NCBI GenBank assembly: GCA_947490035.1
Contig: CANLGS010000251.1
Location: forward strand, 1-6,515
Length of the DNA: 6,515 nucleotides
Direction: 5' to 3'
Origin: Gemmataceae bacterium
GTDB taxonomy: Bacteria; Planctomycetota; Planctomycetia; Gemmatales; Gemmataceae
Below the pieces are notes generated by a model, which worked only from the letters and a program-made list of their open reading frames with translations, made no database searches and was not told the DNA's origin. Below are positions 6,395 to 6,515 of this stretch, one piece after another. The first letter of the stretch is position 1, and each line of letters opens with the position of its first letter. The translations under genes and the position numbers were made by a program.

Positions 6395-6479
6395 GGGCTA
6401 GTGCCACAACTCGGAAACGGGGTTTCATGAAATCGGGGATTTGTGTATGTCTCCCAAACACCCATTGCGAGGCGAACAG

Positions 6480-6515
6480 ATGCCAGGGACGGCGGCGAAA
6501 GTCCGAGTCAGTGAA
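6480..6515 (+). CDS. Possible start of a gene running off the right edge (12 codons visible)
   Basis: An ATG at 6480 opens a frame that stays open to the window end and reads MPGTAAKVRVSE. GAGG lies seven bases upstream (6469-6472), a reasonable ribosome-binding site. The frame would be divergent from the peptidase gene, with about 170 bases between the two starts. Twelve residues are too few for a family call. The basic, helix-prone start is reminiscent of the N-termini of helix-turn-helix proteins or IS630-type transposases, but this is only an impression. Confidence 0.4.
   Translation, partial: MPGTAAKVRVSE

Overview
The window is GC-rich bacterial DNA with long genes, GTG starts beside ATG starts, and a palindromic element in most intergenic gaps. 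The proteome style (proline-rich lipoprotein, secreted M28 peptidase with a PDZ tail, LarA-like protein) and intergenic palindromes such as the one built on CACAGGCT/AGCCTGTG suggest a planctomycete, most likely of the Gemmataceae. This placement rests on recognition from memory, not on a marker gene.

Layout from left to right. (1) Positions 2-946, plus strand: the C-terminal part of a protein that looks like a degenerate superfamily 1 helicase, cut by the left edge. (2) 1011-1652, plus strand: a HAD-superfamily hydrolase of the phosphoglycolate-phosphatase type with all four motifs. (3) 1660-1724: a nested palindrome between convergent genes. (4) 1735-2535, minus strand: a putative lipoprotein with a proline-rich linker and a dual-specificity-phosphatase-like domain that appears to lack the catalytic cysteine. 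(5) 2536-2947: a non-coding gap whose right half is a 194-bp element bounded by a perfect 37-bp inverted repeat. (6) 2948-4249, minus strand: a LarA/DUF2088-type (nickel-pincer lactate racemase family) protein. (7) 4250-4407: a gap filled by a perfect 32-bp inverted repeat. (8) 4408-6306, minus strand: a secreted M28 zinc aminopeptidase-like protein with PA and PDZ domains. (9) 6307-6479: an upstream region with a short hairpin repeat and a weak promoter candidate. (10) From 6480, plus strand: possibly the first 12 codons of another gene.

The genes do not form an obvious pathway. The peptidase and the LarA-like gene are co-directional, but a large palindrome lies between them, so co-transcription is uncertain. 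The helicase-like and HAD genes are co-directional with a 64-bp gap. I found no CRISPR array, tRNA, rRNA or convincing defence system. The most unusual features are the apparent pseudophosphatase lipoprotein, the helicase-like protein with an altered Walker B box, and the three different large palindromes that fill the larger gaps.
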